A model generated the notes under the pieces. It was not told where the DNA came from. It saw only the letters and a list, made by a program, of their open reading frames with translations, and ran no database searches. A DNA stretch of 64,000 nt, taken from contig NC_069364.1 in the NCBI RefSeq assembly GCF_021730395.1, forward strand, positions 82,763,501 through 82,827,500. The letters are read 5' to 3'. Made by a program: the position numbers and the translations under genes. Numbering within the stretch: position 1 is the first letter of the stretch; each line of letters begins with the position of its first letter. This DNA comes from Mercenaria mercenaria (Eukaryota; Mollusca; Bivalvia; Venerida; Veneridae). This document shows, in pieces, positions 11,070 to 24,732 of this stretch.

Positions 11070-13155
11070 TATCTGACATCTTACGACATAAGAATTGTAG
11101 ATCTCAAAATCCAAGGCTAAATATAGATTCTTAAGCTTGCAGCATGTTGTAAGTAAGCCTTTTGATTGGCTAGCGGAAGGGTCGTCAGAACGAGGCTATC
11201 AATAGCTCGTCTCCAGATCCTAAGCGTAGCGTAATAGGAGATGTGCTTAAGTCAGATTGCCCAACATGTTTAGTGGGGGTATAATAAAGTATTTGTTTGG
11301 TCTGACTTTGAATAGAGATTACTCGATGCAAATCGGAAGTGACAACATAAATGGTGGACATATGTACAATTTGCAAGAGACGTTAATATATTATCTTTGA
11401 TATTTCAATAATGAAGTAAACCAACATGTATTAGTTTTTGCAATTAACAAGTAAATTCTGAATGATTGCTGTAGTATAGACTGACTTGTAATTAATCATC
11501 TGTTGCACATTTTTTGTAGTTATAATTGTATAATTTCTTCTGAAGTTTCATATTTCAGTGATCTTAATTGACTCAATGTTGAATACAGGGTAGAACAACT
11601 GCGGCTAAACCATGACACAACTTTTTTTACTTAGTAGTAATAATTATCCTACTTATATTTATGATAACTTTAAACTGGTCCAAACATAGCACTCATTTCA
11701 GTAAATAGTCAGTGCTGGCAATTTTCATATACCATTTGTACATAGTTGTATGTCACATTCTTTTTTTATGAAGATGTTCGAGACTGGAATAGCCTTCCAA
11801 TAAAAACGAAGGAAATACACATTATGCTGTTAGATAAAGAAGTGAAACTGAAACCGATCGAGAGCATACAATTTGTAAAGAAAATGCAGATACATGTACT
11901 CTATTTCACTAATGTGTCAGTTTTTTTAGTCATTTTTTTATGTACAGTATTCTACATTCATATTTGTACAATAATACAACAACAGCAACAGGCGTAAGTT
12001 AGTCTTAAAACTGGCCAGTCACATTTACATACCGTCATTTTATGACATTTTTCACTTTCGCATATTCTTTTAGAGGTACATTTGTGGCACAAATACTTAT
12101 TTAAACTACATACATGTATTAGTGGACTCCTGTTAGATACGGATGCATCGTTTTTAAAAAATATTTTCTTGTTATTACCCCCTTTAATTTTAATGTATTT
12201 AAAAGCTGTTTATTTCTTTTTATTCAAATATAGTTTGTAGCTTTTTGTTTCCTTTTGATCGGTATCAGGATATTTCATCATTTGCCATGTGAACCAAAAC
12301 GTAAGTTTTAAAACTGCCTGTGGGCTTCAGAATTCATTGGTTTCAACACTGTCTCGATTCGCAAACAAAATAAAAAAGTAATTTTACAAACTTGCATTTT
12401 TAATGAACTTCGGCTAAACAAACAACTGTGAAATGTAAATCTTTGACAATGTAATGATTATTACTTAAGCAAATAATGTTTATTGCCTGTATACATACTG
12501 CGCGCTTGGACGGCCCAGACAGTGTATTTGTTACCTTATTTTATTTAGCAATTTCAGTTATATAGAATGATATATTAGATGATAATATAAAATACATATT
12601 TTTAATCCATGTATTGTGATAGTAATTTTTTTTTATAATTTAATATCTATGAATTGTGATAACCTAACCCTTTCGTTTTTTTCTGCGATATGTCTTCACA
12701 TGTCATACCATATCATACTACACAAGGACCACAATGGAATTAAGAGATGATTTCTATCTCATTTTTTTGTGTCATCCTTTGTGTTATAATGTATACGACA
12801 TGGCTTTATTAACAATCATACTTTCATTGTTATCTGTTGTTATTTATATTGCCATGAGTATGTACATTGTACACAGAAATAAACTTTATCTCGTTGAGCA
12901 ACCAGGAGAGTAAAATCAGTATTTAAGCACTCAGTGAGCACCAATAAATGTAAACTATCAGATGGTAATTTTTCTAACGCATTCGTTACTTGACGAAAAT
13001 CTGATTACCAACATTTTATAATGTACAAGCATTAGTGAGCAGTAAACGATTTAAGCAAAAAATAAAGAAATTTATACAAATTACTATATATTTCTGGAGG
13101 CATTAAATGGATAGTTAGTTGGTACACTTATAAACAATTTCTGGATATATTTTGT
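11070..13155. other. Downstream flank of the right 5'-nucleotidase gene, no gene recognised
   Basis: AT-rich, with short homopolymer runs and a few short open frames without codon-usage or motif support. The 3' UTR of the right-hand gene should lie in the last few hundred bases below 13160, but I could not pick a confident polyadenylation site. Confidence 0.4.
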
Positions 13156-13159
13156 GATG

Positions 13160-16100
13160 CTAGATAAAGGAAAACAAAAGAACTGAAGTGATAAAGGACA
13201 TTGTAGACATAGGTAAAGAGCCAGCTGAAGTTATGGTGTCTCTATGGAAGCGAATCCTCCCTTCAACCTGTGAGAACACGGGACTGTGTTTCTTGAAGTA
13301 CTCTGTCAGAGTTGTCACACACAATGTATCTGTGAAAAGAAACAACCCATCCAATATGTCTGTGAGAAGAAATAAGACAAACAATAAATATGTGGAGAGA
13401 AATAAGGCACAAATTGTGAACAGATATAAGACATCCAATGTATGCTTGAATGGGACCCCAGTGAATATGTGAAGAAAAATAAGAAGAAAAAGATATCGAA
13501 TAAATTAATATTTTATGACTATCTTTCAATTTAAAAAAGAATTTTGATATTTCAAAAAAGTGACACAAGACTGTACCTGTGAAGAAATCAGTAAGTATAC
13601 ATTTTACCCAGAGAAACAAAAGGGAATGCATTCATATGTACTTACTGAAACGCTGTCGTCTCGAAGGTTCAAATTTATACCCATCCCCGCCATTGACCAA
13701 AAACGTTGAAATAAAAATTTTATAATCATCGCTGTCCTTCAAAGGGTAGAATGTTGGTATATCACACTGCAAACATCTGGCTTCTACCGAGACGACTCGT
13801 TGTCCGACCGGCTTCTGTAGATTGTACACAACTCGGAGACCTACAGATACGTAAACGATCATTATACGTGAGTTTTAATCACTAGGAAGCCTTTTGAAAA
13901 CAACCAAACCTTGGCCAAATGTCTTCAGCAAGTATGTGTATCTTTTTTATAATAGGTGCATTAACATCAATAAAAGTTGTTAAGGACGTGTAATTACAGC
14001 ATCCGACATAAAATTGAAAGGAATCACTTTTATAATTTCCGAAATATTTTAAACACTTGCTACTGGTAATAACCACCAAAAAAGTTTCCAGACTGCAGTT
14101 CATTTGAGAAATAATGTATAGAAAAACCGTGATTTAACGTTATTAATACACGAAAAGAGGTCATACGTCCGCGGAAAAATTTCACAAGGGTGTAGCCCGC
14201 CGACGTATAACTGATTTTGAGTGTATTAATTTAAGTATAACACGATTAAATTATTTCGATTCTAATATGCCCTTTATCTAACACAGTAGAAAAATATAGT
14301 AGCGCTCTTTCTTCGCGTTTTCTTGACAACCCCCACCCCCCCCCCCCCCCCCCTCAGAAATAAATCCTTTCGGACAATTATGTTTTGATTCTGTCATACA
14401 TTAACAAGACATCACAACCCATCGTGAATATCTGTTTTAAAGATTCCTCCTGATTAATCATAGGACTTGTATGTTGGAAATGACACCCGTTGGACCGAGC
14501 ACATACTACAGGTGTAGTTAAATCGGAGAACGGATTAGGCCTAATATGAATTCAATTTACAATCTCTTTTAATCAACGGACCTGACATTTGAAGAAAGCC
14601 ACCGGGCGGTTCCGTCCTATCGTACTTCGAGACTGGGATTTCTAATTGTTCTCGAAGGTTTTTACCAGATACTGTCAAAAGGTCTACCTCAGTTCCAAAC
14701 GGTAACACACTGTACACTTCTCCCGCGACAACATCACCTATTTATAGAAATCATTGTTCATTAAATTTTAGTTTAGAACAGTTTAAATATTTTCACATTT
14801 GTTTTCAAAATACAATGGTATATGCATACATAACAGCAAAGGTTTTAAAGCTTAACAGATACGCTTTGCATAAAATCATGAAAATCTACATTTTTTCGTC
14901 TTATTTGAACATGTAATTACGGGAGAAATATCATATATAAACAAAGCAATTCACGTATTTTTATTTTTATTTTTATAACTATTCAAATGCTGTGCCAGGG
15001 CCGAATATTTATTCTTGCGCAAATGGACATCTTGAACACCTTAACCGTCCGCCTTGGTCACCACCACTCCTTTTTGATCTTCTGTAGACGTTAATGTACA
15101 AAAACGTATCACTGTATCAGTTCTCACTTGGTTTCCCTGGTCAGTATTTGCGACGACTTTGAACTTACACGAAAGCAATTGCAATTATACTATCATGCTG
15201 AATACTGTTACGATTTGGTTTTAGTCATTCGTCAAATATTTAGAACGCAAGCGTCGTTACAGATTTCTTTTCGACAAATGAAAACTTATGATTATATGCT
15301 TATGTACACATTACTTTAAAATGGATCATCAATGGAACTTTTTAATTGTCCCTTTTATGCAAAGTTATACATTAGGGTTGGTTTTAGTCATTCGTCAAAT
15401 ATTTAGAACGCAAGCGTCGTTACAGATTTCTTTTCGACAAATGAAAACTTATGATTATATGCTTATGTACACATTACTTTAAAATGGATCATCAATGGAA
15501 CTTTTTAATTGACCCTTGTATGCCCAGCTATACATTACCTTTGTCAATGGATGATCTTATACCGCCTCCGTTCCAAATGGATATATGCCGGTGCCCAGTT
15601 TGATTCGGGATGGGAGTAGTTAAAGTGGTAGTAAATTATAGCATCTGTTACTAGATTACCTGCAATGAACAACATACACAGGTAAAACAAGTAGCTAGAA
15701 AGTGGCTCGCTTAGCTTTTGTTATGGGAGGGCAGGGATGGAGCTCAAAGAGATATGCCATTGAAAAAGGGTTTATGAATAGTACAACCTCAATACTAGAG
15801 AAGTGTCCACATAGTGCCGATGCAAATTTTGCCATCACTCATTATTATCACCAAAGAAGCAATCTTACTGCCTAAAAATGATTATAAACATTTATCCATT
15901 CCCTGAAATATTTCCAGTGTTAAGAGCCTAATGGCATTTGTTCCAGCTATGCAAGCTTCTACATACTCAACTGGCTTATTTAACCAAAGTTCTTCTGACT
16001 TTTAAGCTCATTTTTGCAATCATATGGAGAAGCGATTGATGCAAGATTCTTCTTGTGATAGATTGGTCCTTTTCGTTCATTAATGATGTCCGCGGCTTTA

Positions 16101-19100
16101 TAGGGCACTATGGCTTTTGTATAAAACCAGCTTTCGAATGGTCACTTTTCATAAACGAATACCCATTAGTTTTAGGTTGCCGGCTTGCTCTTTGTAATCG
16201 AAGGAAAGAGCTGGGAACCAGGAATTGGAGATGTTCGGCGTTTTAGGTAGTTTTTCATAGTAAAATTCTAACGTAATACTGTCTCGCTGAAGCGAGCCAG
16301 CAAAATAAGACGAAATATATTTCTCTTGACATCTTAGTGTTTCACGGCATTAGAACCTATCATATCATCAATTAAAACATACCACCTTTATAAATACTCG
16401 GGTAGAGCTATTTATTTACATACGAAAATATCTTTAAATTTTCTAATATTTGCAATTTGGCTGTATGACTTGTTCACAAATCATATAAAGTAATTCGCAA
16501 ATCTTGTTAAAGACTTATATTGTTCAAATAAGTAAACTTTAGCTCAAAACAGTAGGGGTACCATTCAAACAATAAGAAGCACAGCAGTAAAAATTGATGC
16601 AGACCCTTGACTGACCGTAGATCCTAGGTAACACTCAATCGCGATAAATGTTCTGAAAAATTGTTCACAAATGTTCATTTACCTAAACTGCATTCTTTTA
16701 GTCTACACGACGACCTTTCTCCATCTAATAGAACATTAGAGTAGCCGACAACATGTGCACTCAGAGCATCTACAGGCTTCTTCCATTCAGCGACATACTG
16801 CAAAATCTGCGTATCTGTAAAATATATATGTGACAAACCATGACAAACACAACATATTTTGGAGAGTTAAATGTATTGTAGAGATGTGCATGCTTTAAAT
16901 AATAGTTTTGTTTGGCATATATATCATAACTATTTATTTCGATCTTTGTCGTGCTATTTAAAAAGTCTTTGTCGTGCTTTTATATGGTAATTTTGTTTGG
17001 AAACTTTAATTTCGATCTTTGTCGTGCGTTTGGGGTTACTACTTCGTGTTTTCAATTGATGGTTTTGTTTAGACTAGATATTTGATCTTTGTAAAATATT
17101 AAAATTTCTTAATAAGGAAATGGCCATCTCATTGATATTTTCATCAAGTATTACAACTAACGTTTCAAAAATAAACTAAAAATCTACTTCATCCAACCTT
17201 CTATCACTGTGTTATCCAAGAGGATTGGGTTTCCCGAATAGTTCTTTACAACGCCATTGGAGTCAAATGTAAGTTTCAGGTAGCCAAGGTATTTCCCCAT
17301 AGTGTAGGCTTGAACCACGAGTCCTTTACCTCCTCCAGGCTGATGAACAACAACAGGGTAGGGTCCTTCTATCTCCTCGCCTGCTGGTTTCTCACCTGTA
17401 AAAAGTATGATAATATGAGGGGAGTCAGACAAAACCCATCCTGCTATTTTGAACAGGAATGACAAAATCTCTCCTAGTTTGTGACACAATTTCGCCCTAT
17501 CTAATAATAATAATAAAATTACTAGATTTTTGCCCACGAGGTGTTTTGTCTGTAGTGAAATTTAAAACGGGGGAGTGGGGGTTAAATACCTAAAACAGTT
17601 GGGGGCGCGTTTTGCGTTTTGCCCACTCCATCAAAAACCCAAGGGGGAGGTTTTGTTTTCAACTCTACTGACAGACATTTTAGACGAAGACCAGAGAGGT
17701 AAACTTTGTAATGGCTTTAATCTTTAGTTGAAAACTGAATGATATATATATTGTTGACCAGTTTAATGAAACTTACCGTTGTATAAGAATGTATTTGTAT
17801 GGCCACCGACTGCAAGGTCTATTCCATCAATGGCGGCCACCTGTTTGTCCATACTAAATCCGGCGTGTCCGAGGCCTATGATTTTATTAATCCCCCGATC
17901 TTGTAGCACGGATACTTCCTCTCGAATTGCAGTCACTACGTCAGTAAAACTAACTGTTGGACCTAGAAAAATAAAGGCTTGTTTGTTTTGGAATCAAATA
18001 TTTCTTTTAAATGGAGTTATCCTAACTCTACGTCAACAGAACACCGCTCGGATACAGTTTAGGAATGCCATCGCTCAAAGTCAAAGTCAAAATTTTGTCG
18101 AGGGACTAGAATATTTTAAAGGGGATAAAGTTTGTAGGCGGCTGAGTAGCTAATTTGTTAGAGAATCGGAGCGGTATTCTGATCTAGCTGCACATTTTTC
18201 TCACCCAGTGACAAAACAACTAGTTCGATGCAAAGGGTATTAAAACTTTGCCTCAGCATATTTGTCTTTAAGCTTATTTGTAGTCTCCATCGGTAACCCG
18301 TACATGCAACCCTTCCAGAAAACTGCGGGTAATTTTAGTTGTTATAAAGTACAAGATACAGTAGACACTTAAATTTAAGAAGCTTCCCTGGTGTGGAAGG
18401 TGTTAAGCACTCATACACGGAACTCTTGTACGAATGTAACTTATCTTAGAACACCCGAGGATCGAGTTCATAATCCCTGGTTTCGTAGTCAGAAAGTGTT
18501 ACCACTGGACCACTGCGTCGCTCTGCCAGTTCACGATCATGCCTTAGCGTCTTTTAAAAAGCAACCGAATATCGTAGAATATTGCATATACATCTTCATA
18601 CTAATTGGCGTGAAAAACTCTAAATCCCAGATTTTGCACCAAACGGGATAAATATTTGCCAGCTTTTGCACGTCAAAACAAACTCGCTTTTCTACGGTAT
18701 TTTAGGCCATCTTTGTATCGCCCCTTGGCCCTGAAAGTGGTAAGGGCGATGTTGCGATAACACAATGTGGAGATGCGAAGATACGATGCGATGGCGCCAT
18801 AATACGATACAAAAACGCGATAACACAAGGCGAAGACCCAATATAAACATTGCACTTTCGCATCTTGTTTTAGCATCGCATTATCGCACTATCATCCATT
18901 CGACTATGGCAAAACTACAAAAGATTACGACAGTGAAATGTTAACATCTATCTTTCGCATCGTGGTTTCGCGTTTTTCACATCGTGGTATCTCATTACGT
19001 CCATTCGACTGAATGGCAATAATAGAGAAGTACGATAGTGCGATGTAAATAATGCACTTTTGCATGGTAATATCGTAATTTCAACATCTGATCGAGTGAC

Positions 19101-22100
19101 GATGTTACGTGAATACTGTGTTACAACGCGGTACGAAAATACGAAACTGATGATCGTGGTATCGCGCTACTGCATCGATTCTCGTTCTATCGCACCGTGG
19201 TCCTGCCAGTCCTAGAATGAAGGCGCGAAACAACGATGGCTCTAACGGAACACAGTATTTTTCCACAGACTCGATTTAGACATGTGACGAGTTCTTTCAA
19301 GGGACCCAGAAAAGGATACAAGTATATAAAATTCATATTTTCGCACCGATCGGTACCTGAACGTTTTACGTCATAAAATATCAGAAAATATCCATTAATA
19401 ATTTACAGTGGTTTCAAGTATATTTGAACAATGTAATTCAAGTGATTTACTGAGATCTGGCATACTGTATAACTGACCCGCATAAAATAGATGCCAACTG
19501 AAACCCTAGGTGTCACTTAAATTATGACTGCAATTGTTAATGGGTGATTACTTGTCAAGTTGGAAGCGCATTTTTTAAGACGGGCTATCGCAAGACAGTC
19601 GCTTTTGCATATGCTCCCCCGCATATTTTGACAGCGATTTGTTTTTGTATTACAACAAAAATGAGTTATTGATACTTACAAGATTTTCAAGAGTTGTAGA
19701 GTTTGAATGTAATGAAAATGTTGAATTGATTTAATTGCAAAGTACAGTTTTTATCCAGTATTATCTTGCCAAGCAGTATGATAGGATATTATCTGTGCTC
19801 AGAAAGAAAAGAATAGTGTGGCTTTAATTCTAAAACAGTGATAATTTTATTTATTTATTTGTAATATTAAAAGCTTAACACAGCATTCATTGGCCAAAAT
19901 GTATCTCTGTTACCATTTACTTTTTTCAACACCATCAACTTAAGAAGAGCGTCACCTTCGGCATGCATTCTCGCATACCAAAGGAAGGACATATTTCCAA
20001 AGGGACTATGGCGAAACTGTGATGGATAAGAATGGGCCCACGAGTGCCAGAGGTTGACGCTAAGCAAGGTAAAAGATCTTGATCTACGTACTCATTAACT
20101 GAGGATAAACAAGTGTAAGAAATCACAAAACCATAGCTATTACAACAGGCAAGAAATATGAACCGAAATAAAACTGCAGGAATACCTATTCTCTTAGCAT
20201 AAACAGAACAAAATTCTGAAAAATATGCAAGCAAGAGTCCATGCTGTCTTGGTTTACTTACTAATAAATTAATGATACTTAAGTGTAAAAGCTAAGAAAA
20301 GTGGACCTAAACATAAATTTTAACCAAGAAGTACATATTTTCTAAGTATAAAAAGCCTCAATAATTCTATTAAAAAGCTCGTGAGAATTATAGTTATTGG
20401 CTTAATACTGATATAGTATTGTACAAAGTTTCTAAACTATTATTTTTTAGTTTTTAAAAAATAGCTGACATAAACAAAAAAAACCTTAACCAGCAATGTC
20501 GCCGCCTATCAAGAAAATACGGCCTCGTAAATCATAAAATAAAAGGCAACCTGAAAAGTTATGAGAATTTTTATCATACATATATGTCATTAAAATTTTG
20601 ACAGTTGCAAGGACTTAAGTATTTGCAAAGTAATTTACACCCAAACTATTCACGAAAGGAACACACATTTCTACCTCTAAGGACAAATCCTAAATAAACG
20701 CTTTCTTTGGCTTTTTAAATATATGCGCATAACTATCTTTGAAGTTGTGTTATCAAATTGGATAATCGAAACCTTCTATGAAAATCTGAATAATCTAATT
20801 ACAACGAGTCAAATAAGATATTTACTTTTCAGTATAAGACAAGAAGGCAAATAAATCAGACAAAATTAAAGCTGTGCAGATTTTTCTTACTAGCGCAACA
20901 GTATCTAACAATCAAGGTAAGAAAAATGTCTTGTTGATATATTTTTAGGATGTATCTGTCATGTTCTGACAAAAATCCATCATCTGTTTTACAACAGTAT
21001 TTCATTTATGTTACTGTTACTGCGGTCCGTTAACTAATAACCACTTTCCTGAACTTAGTGGCGGAACTGTTTGTTCTCTGCAACGTACTGTCAACTTTCT
21101 CACATAATAAAATGATGACGAATGACTTCAGACACACTATCTAGTGTCAAATCAGAGAAAATATACATCGCCTGAGGATCGAACTTGCTACCTCTCATTT
21201 AAAGTCGTGCAGGTCCTACCTACAGCATATACCGGGCGAGCTTATTATAGAAAAAGTTTGAATTTTGATACTACTTATGTTTGCATTACCTCCGTTTGAA
21301 ATCTGAACAGTTTCCGGCGTAATATATCCCACAATGCCAATCTTTTCCCCACCAATAGTCGTGTCCCAAGACTTCAGAAATTTCCCCTGTAGACGAGGTT
21401 CATTCGTTACGTCAGTGTTTGCACTTACGACCGGAAACGTGACGTTGTCCAGAAATTTTTCAAGCCCATCCACACCAATATCAAACTCGTGGTTTCCCAA
21501 ACACTGCCAATCAAAAATGAGATATTGTTTGGGTAAGAAACGTGACGCCTGAAAAAATACGGTACGTGTACATGCGGGAAACATATACATGTATCGACTC
21601 GTGTGCAACATTCATTGTAAAATTATTACTAAATGATTGATGTTGGTCCGAATCGCAGTATAAGGTATGAACACACTAAAAAGCTAGCGTTCTTTATTCT
21701 ATATGAAACTGGCCGAAGTACATCTCAGGGCCAATTTTTAATGTATGTAACTTACATTTTCTTGAAGAACATAGTGCCGAGTAAATATCGAAAGAAAAGG
21801 AGGGGTCATGTTTGATGCAAGAAAATATTTTCAGTCAAACACACAATCTGCAAAATTAGCTAAAATGAGACTCCCAAATGGTATTGGTGGTGTATGACCT
21901 AAGATTCCATCACAAATTCTGTCATGCTATCATTTCATTTTGAAAATACTTCCTAAATGTCAGGTATAGATCTTTCATATGATTTTAGCAAAAAATTGCA
22001 AAGAAAGTATGGAAAACATATCTACATAGCAAGAAAACTGAGGACTATTTGAATCCGCCATTATGCGACTACCATTTCTTTTTTTACTATGTATACAGAT

Positions 22101-23468
22101 TTACATAATTTGTTCTCTAGTTTTTATGTTCCGAAATGTTAAATGTTGCACATCCTAAAAAGCATATTACACGACCAGGCCTGTATCGGACCGAGGTGGG
22201 TTTCAATATCGGCCCGATATAAATGTTGCAAAGTTGACCTAGTATCAGTCCGATGTTGGTCCTCGCATGTTGATGTCTATAAATCTGTGATTTATATCTT
22301 TTTCAACCCTTATGTATGTAACATGTCTCTTACATGCTGTTTGTTTGTTTTTGGGTCGGTTCCTTTTTTACTTTTTTACCCGGCAGTCGAATCATTGCAT
22401 GCGATTTTCTGAATTTTATTCAGCTACAATATCTTAGTAAAACATTGCATAAATGATCGCAAGATTTAAAATAATTTTAGGATACTAAATCGTAGGACAA
22501 ATGTCAATTTTATTCTTAATTTTATGCAATTTATGCTGTTGCATAAAATTATACATCATTACTATTGTAATAGTGATATATTTGGGACGTGATTTCGCCT
22601 ATTTGAAAATAAATGTATTGTATCAGAATACGAAATCTGAATGTGAAGTTAAGTGGATGATTGATGTTAAAATACAAGAACTACATCCCGTTAACAATGT
22701 TTGCAAATGTGCAATTATGTCAATTTTAGGGGATTTTTCCACATTAATCATGCAATGAAACTGACTTTGTTGTAATCTGTTTAAAAACTTTTATTGAAAA
22801 AAAAGAAGAGATCTTTTAACTTGCTGTGAAATATTGTAATTAGATTTTTCTTTTTTGTGATGCAAGTTAATTTTGTCCTAAGAATGATTATTTGAATATT
22901 ACTTATTATAAAAGGATTCCATAATAAAACAGTACACTTGAAATAAAAAAAAGATTTAACGAGATTCAATGAAAGAACATGGCATTGAGCTCGAAATGCA
23001 GAAGAAGATGAAGAGGAAAAAAACGACGACGACGACGAAGATGATGATGATATAAATGTATTGAGAATGACTTCTAGAAAATGTTTACTGTAATATTTTA
23101 CCATTGCATCGTATCCTAGCTGTTTCATGAAATAAGCCGCCGCCATGCCACGATGAACGGTAAACCAAGTTGTCCCCATAAACTGGTCCCCAGCATCCAA
23201 TAGTAGCACGTTGTCATGACTACTTCGAATTTCCTGGATTTTTGTATGTCTCCTAGCTACTCCTCCAAAGCATTTTCCGTTCGTAGCATCTCCTTCGGAA
23301 CATTTTGATCCGTATTTATTAAATTGTTCAAATCTCGCGTGCACGTCATTCGTATGCAAAATTGTTAATTCATATCCTGATATAATAATAGGCACAGACA
23401 ACAAAACAAATGTAGACAGTAACGATTCTGAGGACATCTTCATCGGCATTTTAAAATGAATATCCCAA
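13160..23468 (-). CDS. NT5E: Ecto-5'-nucleotidase (CD73-like), complete copy of a tandem pair
   Basis: The family hydrolyses extracellular AMP to adenosine and phosphate and is usually GPI-anchored on the cell surface. Nine coding exons are supported by GT-AG sites and continuous phase: 23102-23449, 21290-21503, 17777-17962, 17198-17395, 16683-16814, 15539-15659, 14582-14737, 13646-13840 and 13160-13329. A 5' UTR exon probably ends at 23826 and splices to 23468. The chosen start (MPMKMSS) begins a hydrophobic signal peptide. The metallophosphatase domain shows ILHTNDVHARF, LLLDAGDQFMG, GNHEFD, LGHAGFSMD and GGHTNTFLY. The C-terminal nucleotidase domain shows NPILLD, NGGGIR, VLPFGTEVDLL and FLVNGGDGYKF. 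The last exon ends in a hydrophobic tail typical of a GPI signal. The total is about 573 residues, the usual family length. Oddity: exon 6 is 121 bp where phase requires a multiple of three, so NGGGIR is out of frame with the preceding AYIHL. That could be decay, an allele or a base-calling error. The family assignment is firm; whether this copy is functional is open. Confidence 0.9.
14329..14353. repeat. Poly-C tract
   Basis: A CCCCCACCCCC run of about 25 bases lies in the intron between exons 7 and 8 of the right 5'-nucleotidase gene. Such tracts often cause length errors. Confidence 0.85.
15215..15540. repeat. Near-identical 163-bp tandem duplication in a 5'-nucleotidase intron
   Basis: The blocks 15215-15377 and 15378-15540 match almost base for base, beginning TTGGTTTTAGTCATTCGTCA. 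The second block runs right up to the exon 6 donor of the right-hand gene. The near-identity implies a very recent event. Confidence 0.88.
18400..18560 (-). mobile_element. tRNA-like SINE fragment in an intron of the right 5'-nucleotidase copy
   Basis: The minus strand contains GCAGTGGTCCAGTGGTAACA (A-box-like) and GAACTCGATCCTCGGGTG (B-box-like). It is part of about 2.4 kb (17965-20400) present only in the right copy. Confidence 0.5.
18690..19215. repeat. Degenerate GCGATA/CGCATCG palindromic repeat
   Basis: Short motifs such as GCGATAACACAA, TACGATGCGATGGCG, CGCATCGCATTATCGCAC and ATCGTGGTATCGC recur in both orientations over about 500 bp. The block lies within the roughly 2.4-kb segment unique to the right 5'-nucleotidase copy. 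There is no unit of fixed length and no coding frame. Confidence 0.6.
20985..21243 (-). mobile_element. Old SINE remnant shared by both 5'-nucleotidase copies (right copy)
   Basis: Orthologous to 4130-4330 but longer at the 3' end, where remnants such as TTTTACAACAGTATTTCATT match the end of the main SINE family. The left copy has lost this part. It lies in the intron between coding exons 2 and 3. Confidence 0.7.
21645..22090. repeat. Dispersed repeat (copy 2)
   Basis: Co-linear with 5205-5680 in the intron between coding exons 1 and 2 of the right 5'-nucleotidase copy. It was carried along by the gene duplication. Confidence 0.7.
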
Positions 23469-23849
23469 CTGCAAAACACAATATGAAGTTTTATTTCAAG
23501 CAAGCAAGTACAGTCAGTTTCGTATTTCGTAATCTTTGGGGATCTCGACGACGTTTTTGTTACAGTCACGATCACTCCACCTTGTGCCCTTCAGGGCTAA
23601 TACAAAAAAAACCTATGAGTAGTAACTCCTGATCATATCATGTCCCTTTTTGTAGATTTCTTTTTTTTTTGCAATTGTGATAAGGATACTGACAAAAGGT
23701 AAGTAAAACAAAAAAGTAACAAAGTATATAGGTCTAATATCTAATATTAATTGCGTGTTTCAAGACATGAAATGTCGACAGAAGTAAAAATTTCTAACAT
23801 GTGTAAAATGTAGAAAGAAACTCACCAGCTAACATGTGATAAAAAGAAT

Positions 23850-24730
23850 ATTACATTTGTGACTTTCCACATTGAATTTATTAAACACATTGAATAAAAT
23901 TGATAAAGTGCTCGATAAAGCCTTGCATTATATTATTTTATTCAACTCGTTCAATTAATTCAATATTTATTTTTCGATACTAACTGAACTAAAAGGTTGG
24001 AAAATCGTAATCAAGTAAATTTAACTTAACTAAGTATATAAACTAACCGAAGAGCTACAAAAATAACACGCCATGTAGAGCAGTCATTTGTCAAGAAAAA
24101 GTTCCAGGTTTTTTTAGTGAGAGTACTTGGGGTTATTATAATACTAGCTCGATCTTGGATGCTGAATACAAAATCCCAGATCGAGCTACTGTTGTAATGA
24201 CCCTTTTACTATATACCTCTGTCTTTTTGTTTGTTGTTTTGCTATCGAACGAAATCTTTATTGTTTAGCGATGTTTTTGTGTGCGCTATTTACAGAACTG
24301 TGTCAGGCCATGAATATTTAATGAAAATAATCCGGCAACATACAATACAAAAGGTACAATACGGATTTTTTTCATATTTACATGTGAAATACGAGCAGTA
24401 TTTTCGACAGAATTTATAGAAGTATATAATAAATATTTATACTGCTCTTAGCTGTACACCTGTATTAGATGTGCACTAATTTAAACCAACAGACAGTACA
24501 TGTTAATCTTAAGTTAATATAGAACAGAACATACATTTTATTTGAATTAAGCATATACAGCTCATCTTCATATACAACAATATATACATGCATGAATACG
24601 AAAAAATGGTAATACCTAGTATAATAAACATATACTAGTAAATTTGTGAGAGTGCAATACATCACATGTAACACAATCTATATAACTATATACATGATAG
24701 CTAATACATGAAAACTAGGATGGTAAGAAA
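23850..24730. other. Gap between the 5'-nucleotidase 5' end and LINE ORF2
   Basis: It probably holds the LINE 3' UTR (minus strand) in its right part. A short inverted repeat, AGCTCGATCTTGG with CCAGATCGAGCT, lies at about 24148-24188. No coding sequence. Confidence 0.4.
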
Positions 24731-24732
24731 TA

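Noticed and set aside
13263-13631. Long minus-strand frame overlapping the last 5'-nucleotidase exon
   Set aside because: A shadow frame over the exon and intron; the real exon is 13160-13329 in another frame.
19867-20234. Overlapping minus-strand frames with WYARMHAEGDALL-type peptides
   Set aside because: Two frames look equally plausible, no splice context, and the segment lies in a copy-specific intron insertion.
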